A DNA stretch of 64,000 nucleotides from Odontocerum albicorne (Eukaryota; Arthropoda; Insecta; Trichoptera; Odontoceridae), in the NCBI GenBank assembly GCA_949825065.1, contig OX463845.1, positions 26,292,738-26,356,737 of the forward strand. Direction: 5' to 3'. Positions 50,101 through 60,182 of the stretch are shown piece by piece. The notes beneath the pieces are model-generated. The model ran no database searches, was not told the DNA's origin, and worked only from the letters and a program-made list of their open reading frames with translations. How positions within the stretch are numbered: position 1 is the stretch's first letter; every line of letters begins with the position of its first letter. The translations under genes were made by a program, and so were the position numbers.

Positions 50101-51329
50101 TTATCACATCGTGTAAGATTTATTAATGGTTTTGATATAATCAACGATTTGTATTTTGTTCATTGACTCGTAATATAATAATTTTCCACTGACTGGTGAT
50201 ATTTTTTCCTCTTTTACGATAATATGATACTTCTCCGCTTTAAAATTATTTTCAGTTGGTGCTGTGTCTTAGTTATTTCCTTTATAATTTTTGAAAACCG
50301 GGACCAGCGCAGTCTAAAAACATAAATAATTTTATCATATGATATAAGTTAGCACCTTAAAATACAAATATTATAAATACATATATACGGTTAATATTAT
50401 GTTAAGTTTTGATATCCGTTGTAAATTTGATATCTGGATTACTTTTTCTTTTGCTTTATACAAGAACCTTATTTGATCCACATAACGATGGTTTAATTAC
50501 CAAAGCAACACCACTAGTTTTACAGTGGTGAGGAAGCCATAGCTAACTTTGTATCCGTAATATTTAATTTTACCCTAAGGTCACGTCAGTGGCGTTCCAA
50601 TAAATTGTTCAGCTTTGTTTTATAGTATTTTATGATAACATTGCATCAAGCACATAAATAGATAGTTTTAAACATCGAAAATTAAAATGCTAACAAATAT
50701 ATTGAGGACTATAATCTTTCCGAGGATGTTAATTTGTATTCAAAATTTTAAAAAATCAAGGATTTTGTTGTTAAAAGTGTTTTATTAAGACAGTATTATT
50801 TATCAATTATTGAAATCAGACTACACGAAAAAAACACCTTCCAACTGTTTATAATACATATCGAAACCAGAAGCTTCTTTTAACTAAAAAAACAAAGGGA
50901 TTGACGAAAAAAAGAAATGATAGACTTTAAATTGATTTCATAACACACCAAGGAATCGTAACAAGTTGATAAAATATATTGAACAGAATTTATATATAGA
51001 AATACTTCTTCCGTAGTGTATTAACGTTAAATCTCAAAATCGTTTAATAATTTTAATATTTTGCTGTGATCTAATATGATAAAACAACAATATTCACTTT
51101 CATAGCTAAGGTCAAAAATACTTAATACTCGTATACGAAACAATTAATCTAACATCATTAGTGTCAAAAGCTTCCAAGATTAGTCCAGTACAACTTTTAG
51201 TTCCTTAGATTTCAAAATTAAAAACGTAATTTCCATACACATAGAATAAGGAAACACGTTTTGAAAATAAAATATGAATGCATATTTTTTATTTATTACT
51301 TTTAAGTTCTGCGTATTTTTATTACAATA
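50101..51329. other. No gene seen
   Basis: AT-rich. An octamer TACTCGTA lies at 51126-51133. Confidence 0.5.
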
Positions 51330-51637
51330 CTAGCTGTACCCGGCCACGCGTTGCTGTGGCTCAGTCTGGTTAAATGGAAAATAACGAAAAGAGAAAGCAC
51401 ACGTTTCTAATATGTTTAATTTCACAATGCTTGTGGGTATACAATATTTTTTATGTCTTTCAGCCACTCTCAGTCTGTCGCGTTTATTGCCGTGCTCGCA
51501 AATGATCGCATCACTCCAAGAGGTCAATTCACGATATGATTTGAATTCAAATGAAAGATCGATTGCACTGAAAAAGAAGAAAGAAAGTTATAACAAAAAC
51601 ATATAAAATTGCGAACCATTAAAAAAGGAACTGAATA

Positions 51638-51773
51638 ATATTATTAAGTTCGTAAACGTCTTTGTTCTTGGCGGCAACAATAGCTCGTTCACTCAGCCAA
51701 TCGTGATTCTTATAATTGATTTGAATATTGGTAAATACTTTTTCAACCAATTCTTCTTTTGATGTCACAATCA
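51638..51773 (-). pseudogene. Helitron helicase fragment (C-terminal part)
   Basis: An open minus-strand frame reads IVTSKEELVEKVFTNIQINY, then KNHDWLSERAIVAAKNKDVY. This is the PIF1-like helicase segment just before the last helicase motifs of Helitron proteins. It starts and stops abruptly at unrelated sequence. Confidence 0.8.
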
Positions 51774-51974
51774 CTGATACAGCAGTATTTTCGCAAACGC
51801 GTCATTTTGACATAACGTGAAGGAAGCATTTAACGTTGTAGCCGGTGGATTCAGGACTATTTATTGTATGGTTGCTAATTTCCCGCCATCTTCTGTTGAT
51901 CTTCTTCTTTATAAAGGATATCCATCGTTTCCTGTAACCGTGTTGGATACTAATGCTCGAGGATATCGCTTAGA

Positions 51975-52215
51975 TCATTTTCCGTCTATCATGCATGGTG
52001 AATTTGGATTCAGTGTACCGCAAGGTCCATGTATCATATATTTCGTCACAACTTCATGCAAATCCTTATCGACGTCGGCATCGGGTATTTCAGCGCACAT
52101 TACATTGTCGATTTCGTTTGAAGGGATTTTGTTATAGAGCCAGATTAGTACTATATATGTGCATGTGGCCATCCTCTCTTTTGCTATTCCACTGAGTATA
52201 TCCAGCAGCGCACAG
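51975..52215 (-). pseudogene. Helitron Rep (HUH) fragment and downstream conserved segment
   Basis: The minus strand reads GYTQWNSKRGWPHAHI, with the two histidines of the HUH motif at 52157-52165. A 5-base insertion then shifts the frame to VLIWLYNKIPSNEIDNVMC, AEIPDADVDKD and MIHGPCGTLNPNSPCMIDGK. In intact Helitrons this stretch is the core of the rolling-circle nuclease. The insertion makes this copy dead. A plus-strand open frame over 51817-52137 is only its antisense. Confidence 0.82.
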
Positions 52216-52217
52216 AC

Positions 52218-52505
52218 CGAAACACTTCATGTTTTACCATGAGCTGTTGTATATCGTCCCATGCTGAATTGCATGTGAATGTAGTGAATAGGTCTGGACA
52301 CCCGTAGTGACGAACATAAGCAATTGCATATTGAGCGTACTCATGCATATGACGTGGACTGCCTGTATCTGAAGATGGCCAAATCGTTAGTCTTCAAACG
52401 TTAGTTGTATTACCGTCATTTACAACTGTATCTCGCAAATGAACGTATTCTTCAGAGCGAAGCTTGGTCTGATTCAAACGAATGAATATCAAACTAATTA
52501 AAAAA
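52218..52505 (-). pseudogene. Helitron Rep N-terminal fragment
   Basis: The minus strand reads WPSSDTGSPRHMHEYAQYAI, then AYVRHYGCPDLFTTFTCNSA, which contains the FTxTCN motif I of Helitron Rep. It joins the HUH fragment in the correct order, with a small loss between them. Confidence 0.8.
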
Positions 52506-52604
52506 TCTCCATTTCTATATACGATTTGATATATTTTGAAATATAAACGTATAGATAAAATTAAATTCTATATAAAAAAGATACTTTTGATATTCCTAAT
52601 GACC

Positions 52605-52870
52605 TATTTCAGCCACTATCAGCCTGTCGCGTACATTCTGTTGAGAACGAACCAGATCTGAATCTGCAGAACGCGATCGCCGTGATCGCAACCGTGCATC
52701 CTCAAGTCTGGCTACACGTCGTTCTGCTGCTTCCTCGAAATTGTGAAACATTAAGTTATGAGACAGTGAAATTCATCCTGGGGTCATATCAACCTGCACC
52801 TTTCCGTTCCCAATTTCCAGCAATTGATGTGAGAATATCTCAGCTGATCGATCGTTTTGCAGCTGGACAC
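52605..52870 (-). pseudogene. Helitron helicase fragment followed by an Ala/Arg-rich segment
   Basis: Read from the right: RSAEIFSHQLLEIGNGKVQV (about 52750-52862), a helicase piece that belongs near the protein's C-terminal half. It is followed by RRVARLEDARLRSRRSRSAD (52640-52735), an Ala/Arg-rich segment of the N-terminal region. The order is the reverse of an intact protein. Confidence 0.7.
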
Positions 52871-52924
52871 GCATTTGTCAAATATTTGTCCAATAGGAGT
52901 ATTGTTAAGGAAATACAGAGATAA

Positions 52925-53395
52925 TTGGAACTAATTAAATGTTAAGCAAAGAGAGAGATTATTGGAATTAATTAAATATTAAGGAAAGACATTGCAAACT
53001 ACGCACGAATTAAATTTGGATGTGACATGTTTGGACGCGTCATTAATGAACAATAAATATCGATTCTAATAAATAGCAAGTTATTTAGGTAAATACATTA
53101 CAAAAAACAAAAATGATGACAAATTAATACATCTTGTTACAAATAAGCAAAAATTTGTCAGTTCGTTTAAAATAAATATGTCGTTTGTCAAAAATGTACA
53201 TACCAGCATCACGTTGTCTCTGTGAAGCAAATAATCGCGTCACTCCAAGAGATCAATTCACGATATGATTTGAATTTAAACGAAAATCAATCAACAAAAT
53301 TAAATTTTATCGCTAATTGAACAGAAAAATAAAAAAATAAGTTAAAAAAACTAAGTGAAAAAGATAATCTTAGAGGTAGGTATGTTAACAACGCA
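52925..53395 (-). other. Helitron leader-like segment and filler
   Basis: 53225-53290 shares CACTCCAAGAGATCAATTCA with 51500-51545, and with the inverse of 59100-59160. It is a leader piece repeated inside both Helitrons. The rest is AT-rich and unassigned. Confidence 0.55.
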
Positions 53396-53819
53396 CACTA
53401 TGAAATGAAAATGGCGGATAAGTTAGCGCAGATGGCGCTATACAAAAAAAAAATATATAATAAAATAACATTTCTAATAATACATCATTTAATAATATAA
53501 TAAAAATAATTAAATAATTATTTTAAAATAATTCATTTAATAATTAATAATGATATAAAAATATTAATATAATTTACATTAAAAAAATATAAATTTTCTT
53601 TTATTAAGTGTATTATATTAGTATTTATTATTATAAAAATAAAAAAAATTTTTTTTTTTTATTGAATTAAAAGAGGCTTTCTTGAATTAAATTCCACAGA
53701 ACCATTTCCTAATCCTAAAAAAAATCGTTAACAAATGGAAAAAAAGCAATGCATAAAATCAACTTTTCCTAGGAGCTAAGAAGTTTCACTTCTACGACGC
53801 GAGAGTATCACGCATCTGT
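53396..53819. other. Extremely AT-rich filler inside the Helitron
   Basis: Long runs of A and T, and AATAAT-type text. No recognisable module. Confidence 0.6.
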
Positions 53820-53950
53820 TTTTTTATACATATAAGTTATATTTATTTTAGCGATCCTCGATCTTTTTATACATGTAAGTTATATTTATTTTAGATTTTT
53901 TATACATATAAGCTATATTTGTTTTAGCGATTATATTTATTTTAACGATA
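53820..53950. repeat. Short tandem repeat inside the Helitron
   Basis: TTTTTATACATATAAGTTAT with TATTTATTTTAGCGAT recurs about three to four times with small changes. Confidence 0.75.
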
Positions 53951-54760
53951 CTCGAAATATTTCAAAACAAATAAAATTTTAGTTGAATTTTTTTACAAAT
54001 TTAGTATTAGTTCTGCCAAATATATTTCCTGCGCTTGCGCTATAAAGTCTAGACTCAGCCATGTTAAGATTTTCTCAAGCTGCTATAACACAATGGAACT
54101 TATCCTTATTAACACAAATGTTATTTTGACATATCTTGGATTCTAACCTTTTTTCGTCTAATAAATCTATAGTAGAATTATTGTTCAACAGGAAATATTT
54201 ATTATTTATTATTAAACATAAAATTATTTTATATTTTATGTATATAGACTTAATCATTGAATATCAAATATTAATTACGAAACGTCGAAAATGCAATATG
54301 GTCAACTGTCAAAATTTTAAAACTGTCGATAACACAGATCCCAGCTATTTCGTGTCTCGACTTATAAACGAACGTATGACATATAAAATTTGTATTTTTT
54401 ATAAAATTAATTAATTAATTTTTATTTATATAGATTATTAAACATAAAATTATTAAATAATTTATCTATAATTTATTTATAATTTATTTACTATATTTAT
54501 ATAGATAAAATGATCGTTAATTCCGAAACGCCGAAAATGATAATCTGACAGCTTATTAATTCCATGTCAAAACACAGGTTCGCGAAAATATTCATTTCTG
54601 AATTAAAAATTTTATTATATACACTGATATATATATATAAATAAAAATCAAAAAACATTTCCGTTGACGAATATTAACTTTACTCAAAATTTCAAAGCGA
54701 TCGGTAGAGAACTTCCGGAGATTAGCTAGCAATAATTAACGAACATTTACATTTTTATTT
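53951..54760 (-). other. Helitron 5' region with repeated 5' ends
   Basis: Sequences starting TCTATATAAATA on the minus strand occur at about 54767, 54505 and 54434. The text downstream of two of them is related (CGAAACGCCGAAAATG versus CGAAACGTCGAAAATG). This points to nested or tandem Helitron insertions or internal duplication. Confidence 0.6.
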
Positions 54761-54767
54761 ATATAGA

Positions 54768-55240
54768 TTTTTAAGTCAATACACGTCATTCAAGTGTAAA
54801 AAATAAATAATAATTCCACATTTATTGCCAGTAAAATGATAAAAGCCATACTTTTAAGTCAGATCCACGGTCACATTTTGTGTTTAATTAATTGATTACA
54901 GAAACTGATTTTGAAATCGACCATACTTGGCACTTAGCATTTATCAATCAGAATAAATACGTTTCACACTAGCCGACCATGACCGCCGGGTCAGGCGACT
55001 CTTCTTTACGGCTTTTGAACATGGCCACTTTAAACAATATTTGAAATAATAGCACATTCAAAAGATCCAAGTACCTTTTTTAAGAAAATTCTAAGGAATA
55101 AAGTATAGGAATTAATTCCTTAATTGATTTCAAGTCATTACTAAGCTTCAGTTATTATTGAATAACTCGGTATCTCTAATTAGAAATATTCTTAAAAGGT
55201 TATCTTAGTTTCACATATATAAATGGGTAATATACATATG
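54768..55240. other. No gene seen
   Basis: Unassigned DNA right of the Helitron; a GC-richer patch at 54970-55010 (CGACCATGACCGCCGGGTCA) has no recognised frame. Confidence 0.5.
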
Positions 55241-55242
55241 TT

Positions 55243-55495
55243 ATACATACATACCGTCAAGCGTGTCCTTGTCGGGGTAGGCAGAGAAGACAGAGTGCCA
55301 GACTTTCTTATATTGACACACTTACTTTGGCTCTTCCCCATCCATACACCTTCTTATACAATTTCAACGATTTTTTAGACTTTCTACATTTCCTTCTTTC
55401 AGAATAACATTCACTCGATTCAATCATACTCGCTTTAGTCTTCTTTTCATACGCTTTTTACTCACATTTGGATTATATAGATTGTCGTACGGATT
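55243..55495 (-). mobile_element. RTE retrotransposon 3' relic
   Basis: On the minus strand: GGTGTATGGATGGGGAAGAG, then CTCTGCCTACCCCGACAAGG and a GTATGTATGTATAAC tail. This is the clearest copy of the family's 3' terminus in the window. Confidence 0.8.
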
Positions 55496-55768
55496 GGTAA
55501 TGGTACCGTGCACAAAGAGGTAAAAATATATCTCGAAAACAAACTTTACCCTGATAAAGACCCTGTTACCTTTTTTACAACTAAGCCACGGGGGTCATCG
55601 TATTTGATTTTTTTTCATATATAAAGGTCCAATGTTTAATCTAAAGTTTATGAATTCATAGAGCGGTTAAAAATATAGTTATATTAATATTTCCGACAAA
55701 AACGTTTCTGAAACGATACCATGGACTATATTTCTGAATTACGAAATTTGCAAAATATGATAATGTGT
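55496..55768. other. No gene seen
   Basis: AT-rich spacer. Confidence 0.5.
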
Positions 55769-55772
55769 TTAA

Positions 55773-56013
55773 CCCTGAGAGATCGGCGCACTGCTATAGC
55801 AGTGGAAGAAATTTGTTCTACCCTTGTATTCTAAATGAATATCATTCATTTAGAATACAAGGGTACATATTCTAAAATATATTTATGTTGTAAAAATATA
55901 TTTTTTTTGTTTTTTTGTTGTTTAAAATAAATATTTATCACGAACGTCCGAATCGTAAATATATCTCAGCACTAGATAGACAATTATATTTTTTTCTCGT
56001 AGCGCTCTCAGGG
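55773..56013. mobile_element. TTAA-flanked MITE (piggyBac-like)
   Basis: 241 bp, ends CCCTGAGAG and CTCTCAGGG, flanked by TTAA at 55769-55772 and 56014-56017, as expected of piggyBac-type insertion. It contains the 16-bp palindrome CACTGCTATAGCAGTG and a long perfect hairpin. No coding capacity. Confidence 0.78.
55819..55865. repeat. Perfect 22-bp inverted repeat with a 3-base spacer
   Basis: Arms 55819-55840 and 55844-55865 are exact inverses around ATC, inside the TTAA-flanked element. Confidence 0.95.
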
Positions 56014-56027
56014 TTAAAGGATTAAGT

Positions 56028-56115
56028 ATTTTCTGTGTCGTGGAATGAATATGGATAAATAGCAGTCCGGCATTTTCTGTGTCGTGGAATGAATATGGAT
56101 AAATAGCAGTCCGGC
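56028..56115. repeat. Perfect 44-bp tandem duplication
   Basis: Two identical 44-bp units beginning ATTTTCTGTGTCGTGGAATG. The array starts about ten bases after the target site of the TTAA element. Confidence 0.93.
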
Positions 56116-56292
56116 ATTTTAACATCCTTAAAATTCACATAGGCTGTTAAGTTGTACTATATATAGAAAAAAGATATAACAATACAATAAACGAATTGCT
56201 GATAAAACTAATTTTCACATTAATCTTTTTATCAGTGCATCAAGTAAAGAAATATAGAATGGTTAATAATTTATACATTTTTTTATTTGAAA
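56116..56292. other. No gene seen
   Basis: Short AT-rich spacer. Confidence 0.5.
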
Positions 56293-56294
56293 AC

Positions 56295-56525
56295 CACTCT
56301 CCATGGCCTAGTTAGTAAAGCGTTTGCCTTCTACAAGGAAGTTTCGGATTTAACTACCGATGGTTCCTAAAAAATGTCTCAGTCTGATGAAAGAGTTAGT
56401 TTGGTAACAATACTTGCACACGCCGAGTATGTATGCGAGTGTTTGGACCCCCTTGCTTAAAATTATTTTATCAACACATGCAATGACGAACAGTGAGTTT
56501 GATTTCTACTTCAATAGTTCTAATA
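56295..56525 (+). mobile_element. SINE family B
   Basis: Head CATGGCCTAGTTAGTAAAGC (A box), a decayed B box, then GTCTCAGTCTGATGAAAGAG and TTTGGTAACAATACTTGCAC, and the shared CAATGACGAACAGTGAGTTT. Confidence 0.68.
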
Positions 56526-57180
56526 CCAAAGGCTCGATTACTGAGATCGAAGCTAGTATAATCACCCTGTCACGCTCTTTGATATGTTTAAATTATTAAT
56601 TCGGATACCTTGAAGTGTTCAATACTACTACACAAGAATTGGATACAGCCATAATGGGACGTTTGTTACAAAATTACAACGAATTCCAGAACTATTATTT
56701 ATATGATTATGATAATATTTATAGAAACTATAAATGATGTAACTGATACTCCATGATCGAAATAGATTGCTTCGTCATCTGAGAGACGCAATATGATGCT
56801 TACTTGCATTAAAAATGACAGTTCATTAAATGGACTGAGCACCGAGATTATAATGAGTGCGATTAAAACGAACAACATCGGATAATTCCAACGATCTAAT
56901 TGTCAATATTAGTTAAGCTTGGATAAAGATAATATTGTCATTGTTTCTATAAACAGTAATAGTTTGAAATCCTAAGACGTCATCGTCATCAAACCACATG
57001 GCTTTTAGTACAGAAAGAGAAAAGATTTTCACTCTACCCTTCTTCACATACAACTTTCACTTATTCGAATCTAGACAACTTCTCTTTTTTTGTTTTGGAT
57101 TTATGTTGTTCGTCCTTCATTCAAAATATGATGTAGAAAGAAATGTTATGTCAGTCCCAACGTTTTACTAGTATGTATTA
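56526..57180. other. No gene seen
   Basis: Nothing recognised. Confidence 0.5.
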
Positions 57181-57182
57181 TT

Positions 57183-57500
57183 ACGTTAGAAAACGATGTG
57201 AATTGAAATTAGGTACAGTGATTCATTTGAAAGGAGCATTAAGATGGTACAACTACGTAGAAAAGGATAAACAAGTAGCATATAAAATGTGAGACGGGTG
57301 AGGAGAGCTAGAAAAACGTGGCACAATCAAATTAATCAAATTCTGAAAGAAGGAGGATTAAAAACTTATGTCATAAAAGTTTTCATGAGGACATGTACGA
57401 ACGTGGCAGAAGCTAAAGGTATATATACCGGGATAGAAAAAACTTGAAATCTGTTTTCTTTGTTTATCCCTATTGGGACATGGCGATGTACTTATTAAAA
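57183..57500 (+). mobile_element. RTE retrotransposon 3' relic
   Basis: LRWYNYVEKDK near 57240 corresponds to LRWFGHVER. Further on, ATTAATCAAATTCTGAAAGA (INQILKE-like) and GAGGACATGTACGAACGTGG follow the expected order. It ends in TTTATCCCTATTGGGACATG. Confidence 0.72.
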
Positions 57501-57758
57501 TATATTGAAATCCTAAACGATTTTCTCTTTTCACAGTTTTCTTACATCTTATTCTGTCATAATTATTTTTACACGAATTTTAAGAACGTATTTTAAATTT
57601 GATAAAATTTATTACTGAAATATGCAACGTTGATATTTATCATTTGGTTGTTTGATTTATTTTTGATAAGATTTATACTTAATCATTTTTATGTGTATGT
57701 ATACATTTGTAAACATGATTTAGAGAATCACACAAAATGTGAATAGTGGTGTTTTATT
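57501..57758. other. No gene seen
   Basis: AT-rich spacer. Confidence 0.5.
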
Positions 57759-57759
57759 A

Positions 57760-57948
57760 ACATATTATTCCAAAAGTAATAACATAATACTATTATTCCA
57801 AAAGTACATATTATTCCAAAAGTAATAACATAATAATTCCATAGTAACATATTATTCCAAAAGCTCTCTACGTTAAATTTGTTATAAAGCTGAAAATAAT
57901 ATGTATTAGTTTACAACTCCTTTGTATGTATTAGTTTACAACTCACTG
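57760..57948. repeat. Cluster of short local duplications
   Basis: ATTATTCCAAAAGTAATAAC recurs about four times between 57764 and 57860. GTATTAGTTTACAACTC occurs twice between 57900 and 57945. Confidence 0.8.
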
Positions 57949-58560
57949 ATATTTGAATCTTAAGAAGAAGGAAGTAAGGGCTTACAATTAGATAAAATAG
58001 CGATAAAGGAGGTCAGCTTACATTTATCATAATTTGACTTTTGATACAAAGAATTATCCTTGACTTATTATTATTAATACAAAATAAATATTATAATCAT
58101 ATTTTTACATAGTAAAAAGAAAAAAGTTCTCAAAATCAGCACATTTTAATTAAATTAAGCACAAAAATTAATTTTAAGTGTTACATTTATACGTAATCAA
58201 AGCTTTTATCTTTAATTGAGAAGTTAAAAAATATTATCTCATGCTTTGGCATAAAACCACTAACAACTGTCTCGAAAATAAATGTTAAAATATTTATTTT
58301 TATAAGGACTATGGAAAATTATTTAAGAAGGTGTAAATAAAGGAAATAATTCAGATGGAAAAAATAAACTGAAGGAAAGATAGGACAAAATCAATAGAGA
58401 GTGTGTGACGAGAAGTATGAATGTGGAAAGGTAAGAACTGTGTGGATGAATATAAATATATAGTGATCTATGATATTTGCTTACTGCAGAAGGGAGATGG
58501 CTTGATGGTGTGTATGTATTTAAATTTATATACGAAATTACACACGAAGAAATACAATCT
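57949..58560. other. No gene seen
   Basis: Some phrases at 58330-58500 (AAGGAAAGATAGGACAAAAT) recall the RTE tail, but too loosely to call. Confidence 0.45.
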
Positions 58561-58797
58561 ATCTATATAAATAAAAATGTAAATGTTCGTATGTTAAAAA
58601 TCTCAAATCTCCGAAAGTTCTTCACCGATTGCTTTGAAATTTTGACAAAAGGTTGCATTTAAATATAAGCATGTTTATATATACTTTTTTATATACAGTT
58701 GCATATAACAAAGTTTATAAAACAGACGAAATAATGGGAGCGCTCCCTGTTGAACGTAGCGGCAACACACGCAATATAGATTTAGATTTATTTTAAT

Positions 58798-58905
58798 TTT
58801 GATTTCGAATATTAAATATTAAATAATAAACTATTATATAATAAATAATAAATATTAAATATTAAATAATAAATATTAAATAATAAATATTAAATATTCA
58901 AATAC
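58798..58905. repeat. AT-rich minisatellite inside the Helitron
   Basis: AATAAATATTAAAT-type units repeat with small changes. Confidence 0.8.
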
Positions 58906-59345
58906 GCGTGTGTTGAAAAACAGCGCCATCTCTTTGGACGTAAAAGCAACACATGCTACGAGTATACTAAATATTTTATGCGCCATTTTGTAATCTATGT
59001 GCATCGTTAACAATAGCTGCTGTCTTTCGTTTCGTTTTTTTAAACTGTTTTTCTTATTTTTCAGTGCAATTAGCGGTGAAATTGAACTGTGTCGATTGAT
59101 TTTCATTTGAATTCAAATTATATCGTGAAATTGACCTCTTTGGAGTGACGTGGTCATGTTATGGTATGTATTTGTGTATCTTACTATGCAAATTACTTTT
59201 TATACATTTGAATTATTAAAAGTTTCACGTGTTTTTTGCAGAAGTGTGGAAAATAATTTCTGTCAATATATCGGGTGTATCAACGATATTGTAAATAACA
59301 TTATTCAGAAACATCAAATTGAATATGTGATTCATTTGATCCCTT

Positions 59346-59520
59346 TCTTCCAGAGACGCCAAGAAATGTACTGAGGTAATCCAGCAAGCTCAAAATGCCG
59401 AAGAAGCAGCAGAGCGACGTGCAGCCAGACTTGAGGATGCACGGTTGCGAGCACGGCGATCGCGTTCTGCAGCTTCAGATCTGCTTCGTTCTCAAAATAA
59501 TGAACGCGACAGGCGATCAA
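59346..59520 (+). pseudogene. Helitron N-terminal Ala/Arg-rich module, first copy
   Basis: Reads NAEEAAERRAARLEDARLRA, then RRSRSAASDLLRSQNNERDR. This is a charged, probably coiled-coil segment found near the start of Helitron Rep/helicase proteins. It runs straight into the helicase piece. Confidence 0.75.
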
Positions 59521-59745
59521 TCAGCTGAGATATTCTCACATCAATTGCTGGAAATTGGGAACGGAAAGGTGCCGGTTAATATGACCTTAGGACGAATTTC
59601 ATTGCCTCATAACTTTTGCAATTTAGTGACGTCAAAAAGAGAATTGGTTGAAAAAGTATTTCCCAATATTTAAATCAATTATAAGAATCACGATTGGCTG
59701 AATGAACGAGCTATTCTTACCGCCAAGAACAAAAACGTCTATAAC
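59521..59745 (+). pseudogene. Helitron helicase fragment
   Basis: Reads AEIFSHQLLEIGNGKVPVNM, LGRISLPHNFCNLVTSKREL and VEKVFPNI, then a TAA at 59671-59673, then INYKNHDWLNERAILTAKNK. The other Helitron in this window has CAA at the stop position, so this is one more C-to-T nonsense change. Confidence 0.8.
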
Positions 59746-59764
59746 TTTCTTTCTTCATTTTCAG

Positions 59765-59935
59765 TGCAATCGATCTGCTTTAGTTCATCAAAATGCCGAA
59801 GAAGCAGTAGAGCAACATGCAGCCAGACTTGAGGATGCAGGGTTGCAAACACGGCGATCGCGTTCTGCAGCTTCAGATCTGCTTCGTTCTCAACAGAATG
59901 AACGCGACAGGCTGAGAGTGGCTGAAAGATGTCAG
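59765..59935 (+). pseudogene. Helitron N-terminal Ala/Arg-rich module, second copy
   Basis: Reads HQNAEEAVEQHAARLEDAGL, then QTRRSRSAASDLLRSQQNER and DRLRVAER, then continues open to the element's end as a chance frame. Closely similar to the first copy 420 bases upstream. Confidence 0.75.
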
Positions 59936-60061
59936 AAATATTGTATACCCACAAGCATTGTGAAATTAAACATATTAGAAACGTGTGCTTTCTCTTTTCT
60001 TTCTTTTCCATTTAACCAGTCTGAGCCACAGCAACGCGTGGCCGGGTACAGCTAGTATATA

Positions 60062-60182
60062 AATATAATTTGCAGTCATATTTGCATATGTTGTGGATCT
60101 GGGGTTATTGCCCTTTATGAGTCTTAGCTGAAGTAAACTAGCCATCCGCCTCTGTCTTTTTGGGGACAAGTGTGTCAAAATA
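60062..60182 (-). repeat. Dispersed repeat of unknown class, partial inverted copy 3
   Basis: The minus strand has GGCTAGTTTACTTCAGC and AAGGGCAATAACCCCAGATC, matching the core of 15988-16075. It lies directly against the Helitron 3' end. Confidence 0.5.

Larger units (their letters stand above)
51330..54767 (-). mobile_element. Helitron, minus strand, about 3.4 kb, rearranged
   Basis: The 5' end is at 54767 (TCTATATAAATAAAAATG, preceded by A). The 3' end is CTAG at 51330-51333, followed by T, with the hairpin GCCAC...GTGGC about 11 bases before it. Insertion between A and T is the Helitron rule. The interior carries pieces of a Helitron Rep/helicase gene in scrambled order, plus AT-rich filler. 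Two more 5'-end-like sequences lie at about 54434 and 54505. It cannot code for a working enzyme. Confidence 0.85.
58562..60055 (+). mobile_element. Helitron, plus strand, about 1.5 kb, rearranged
   Basis: 5' end TCTATATAAATAAAAATG preceded by A (58561). 3' end CTAG at 60052-60055 followed by T, with the GCCAC...GTGGC hairpin upstream. The last 140 bases are nearly the same as the 3' end of the element at 51330. The interior has a leader, an AT minisatellite, two copies of the Ala/Arg-rich N-terminal module and one helicase module. Confidence 0.87.

Noticed and set aside
51817..52137. 106-codon plus-strand open frame that looks protein-like
   Set aside because: It is antisense to the Helitron Rep fragment, whose minus-strand reading contains the diagnostic motifs.
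59702..60055. 117-codon open frame read as a possible host gene
   Set aside because: Its N-terminal half is the Helitron Ala/Arg-rich module and its C-terminal half is the Helitron 3' terminus.
51330..60055. One large composite transposon bounded by the two Helitron ends
   Set aside because: The two Helitrons are in opposite orientation and each has its own 5' and 3' end; the DNA between contains unrelated insertions.
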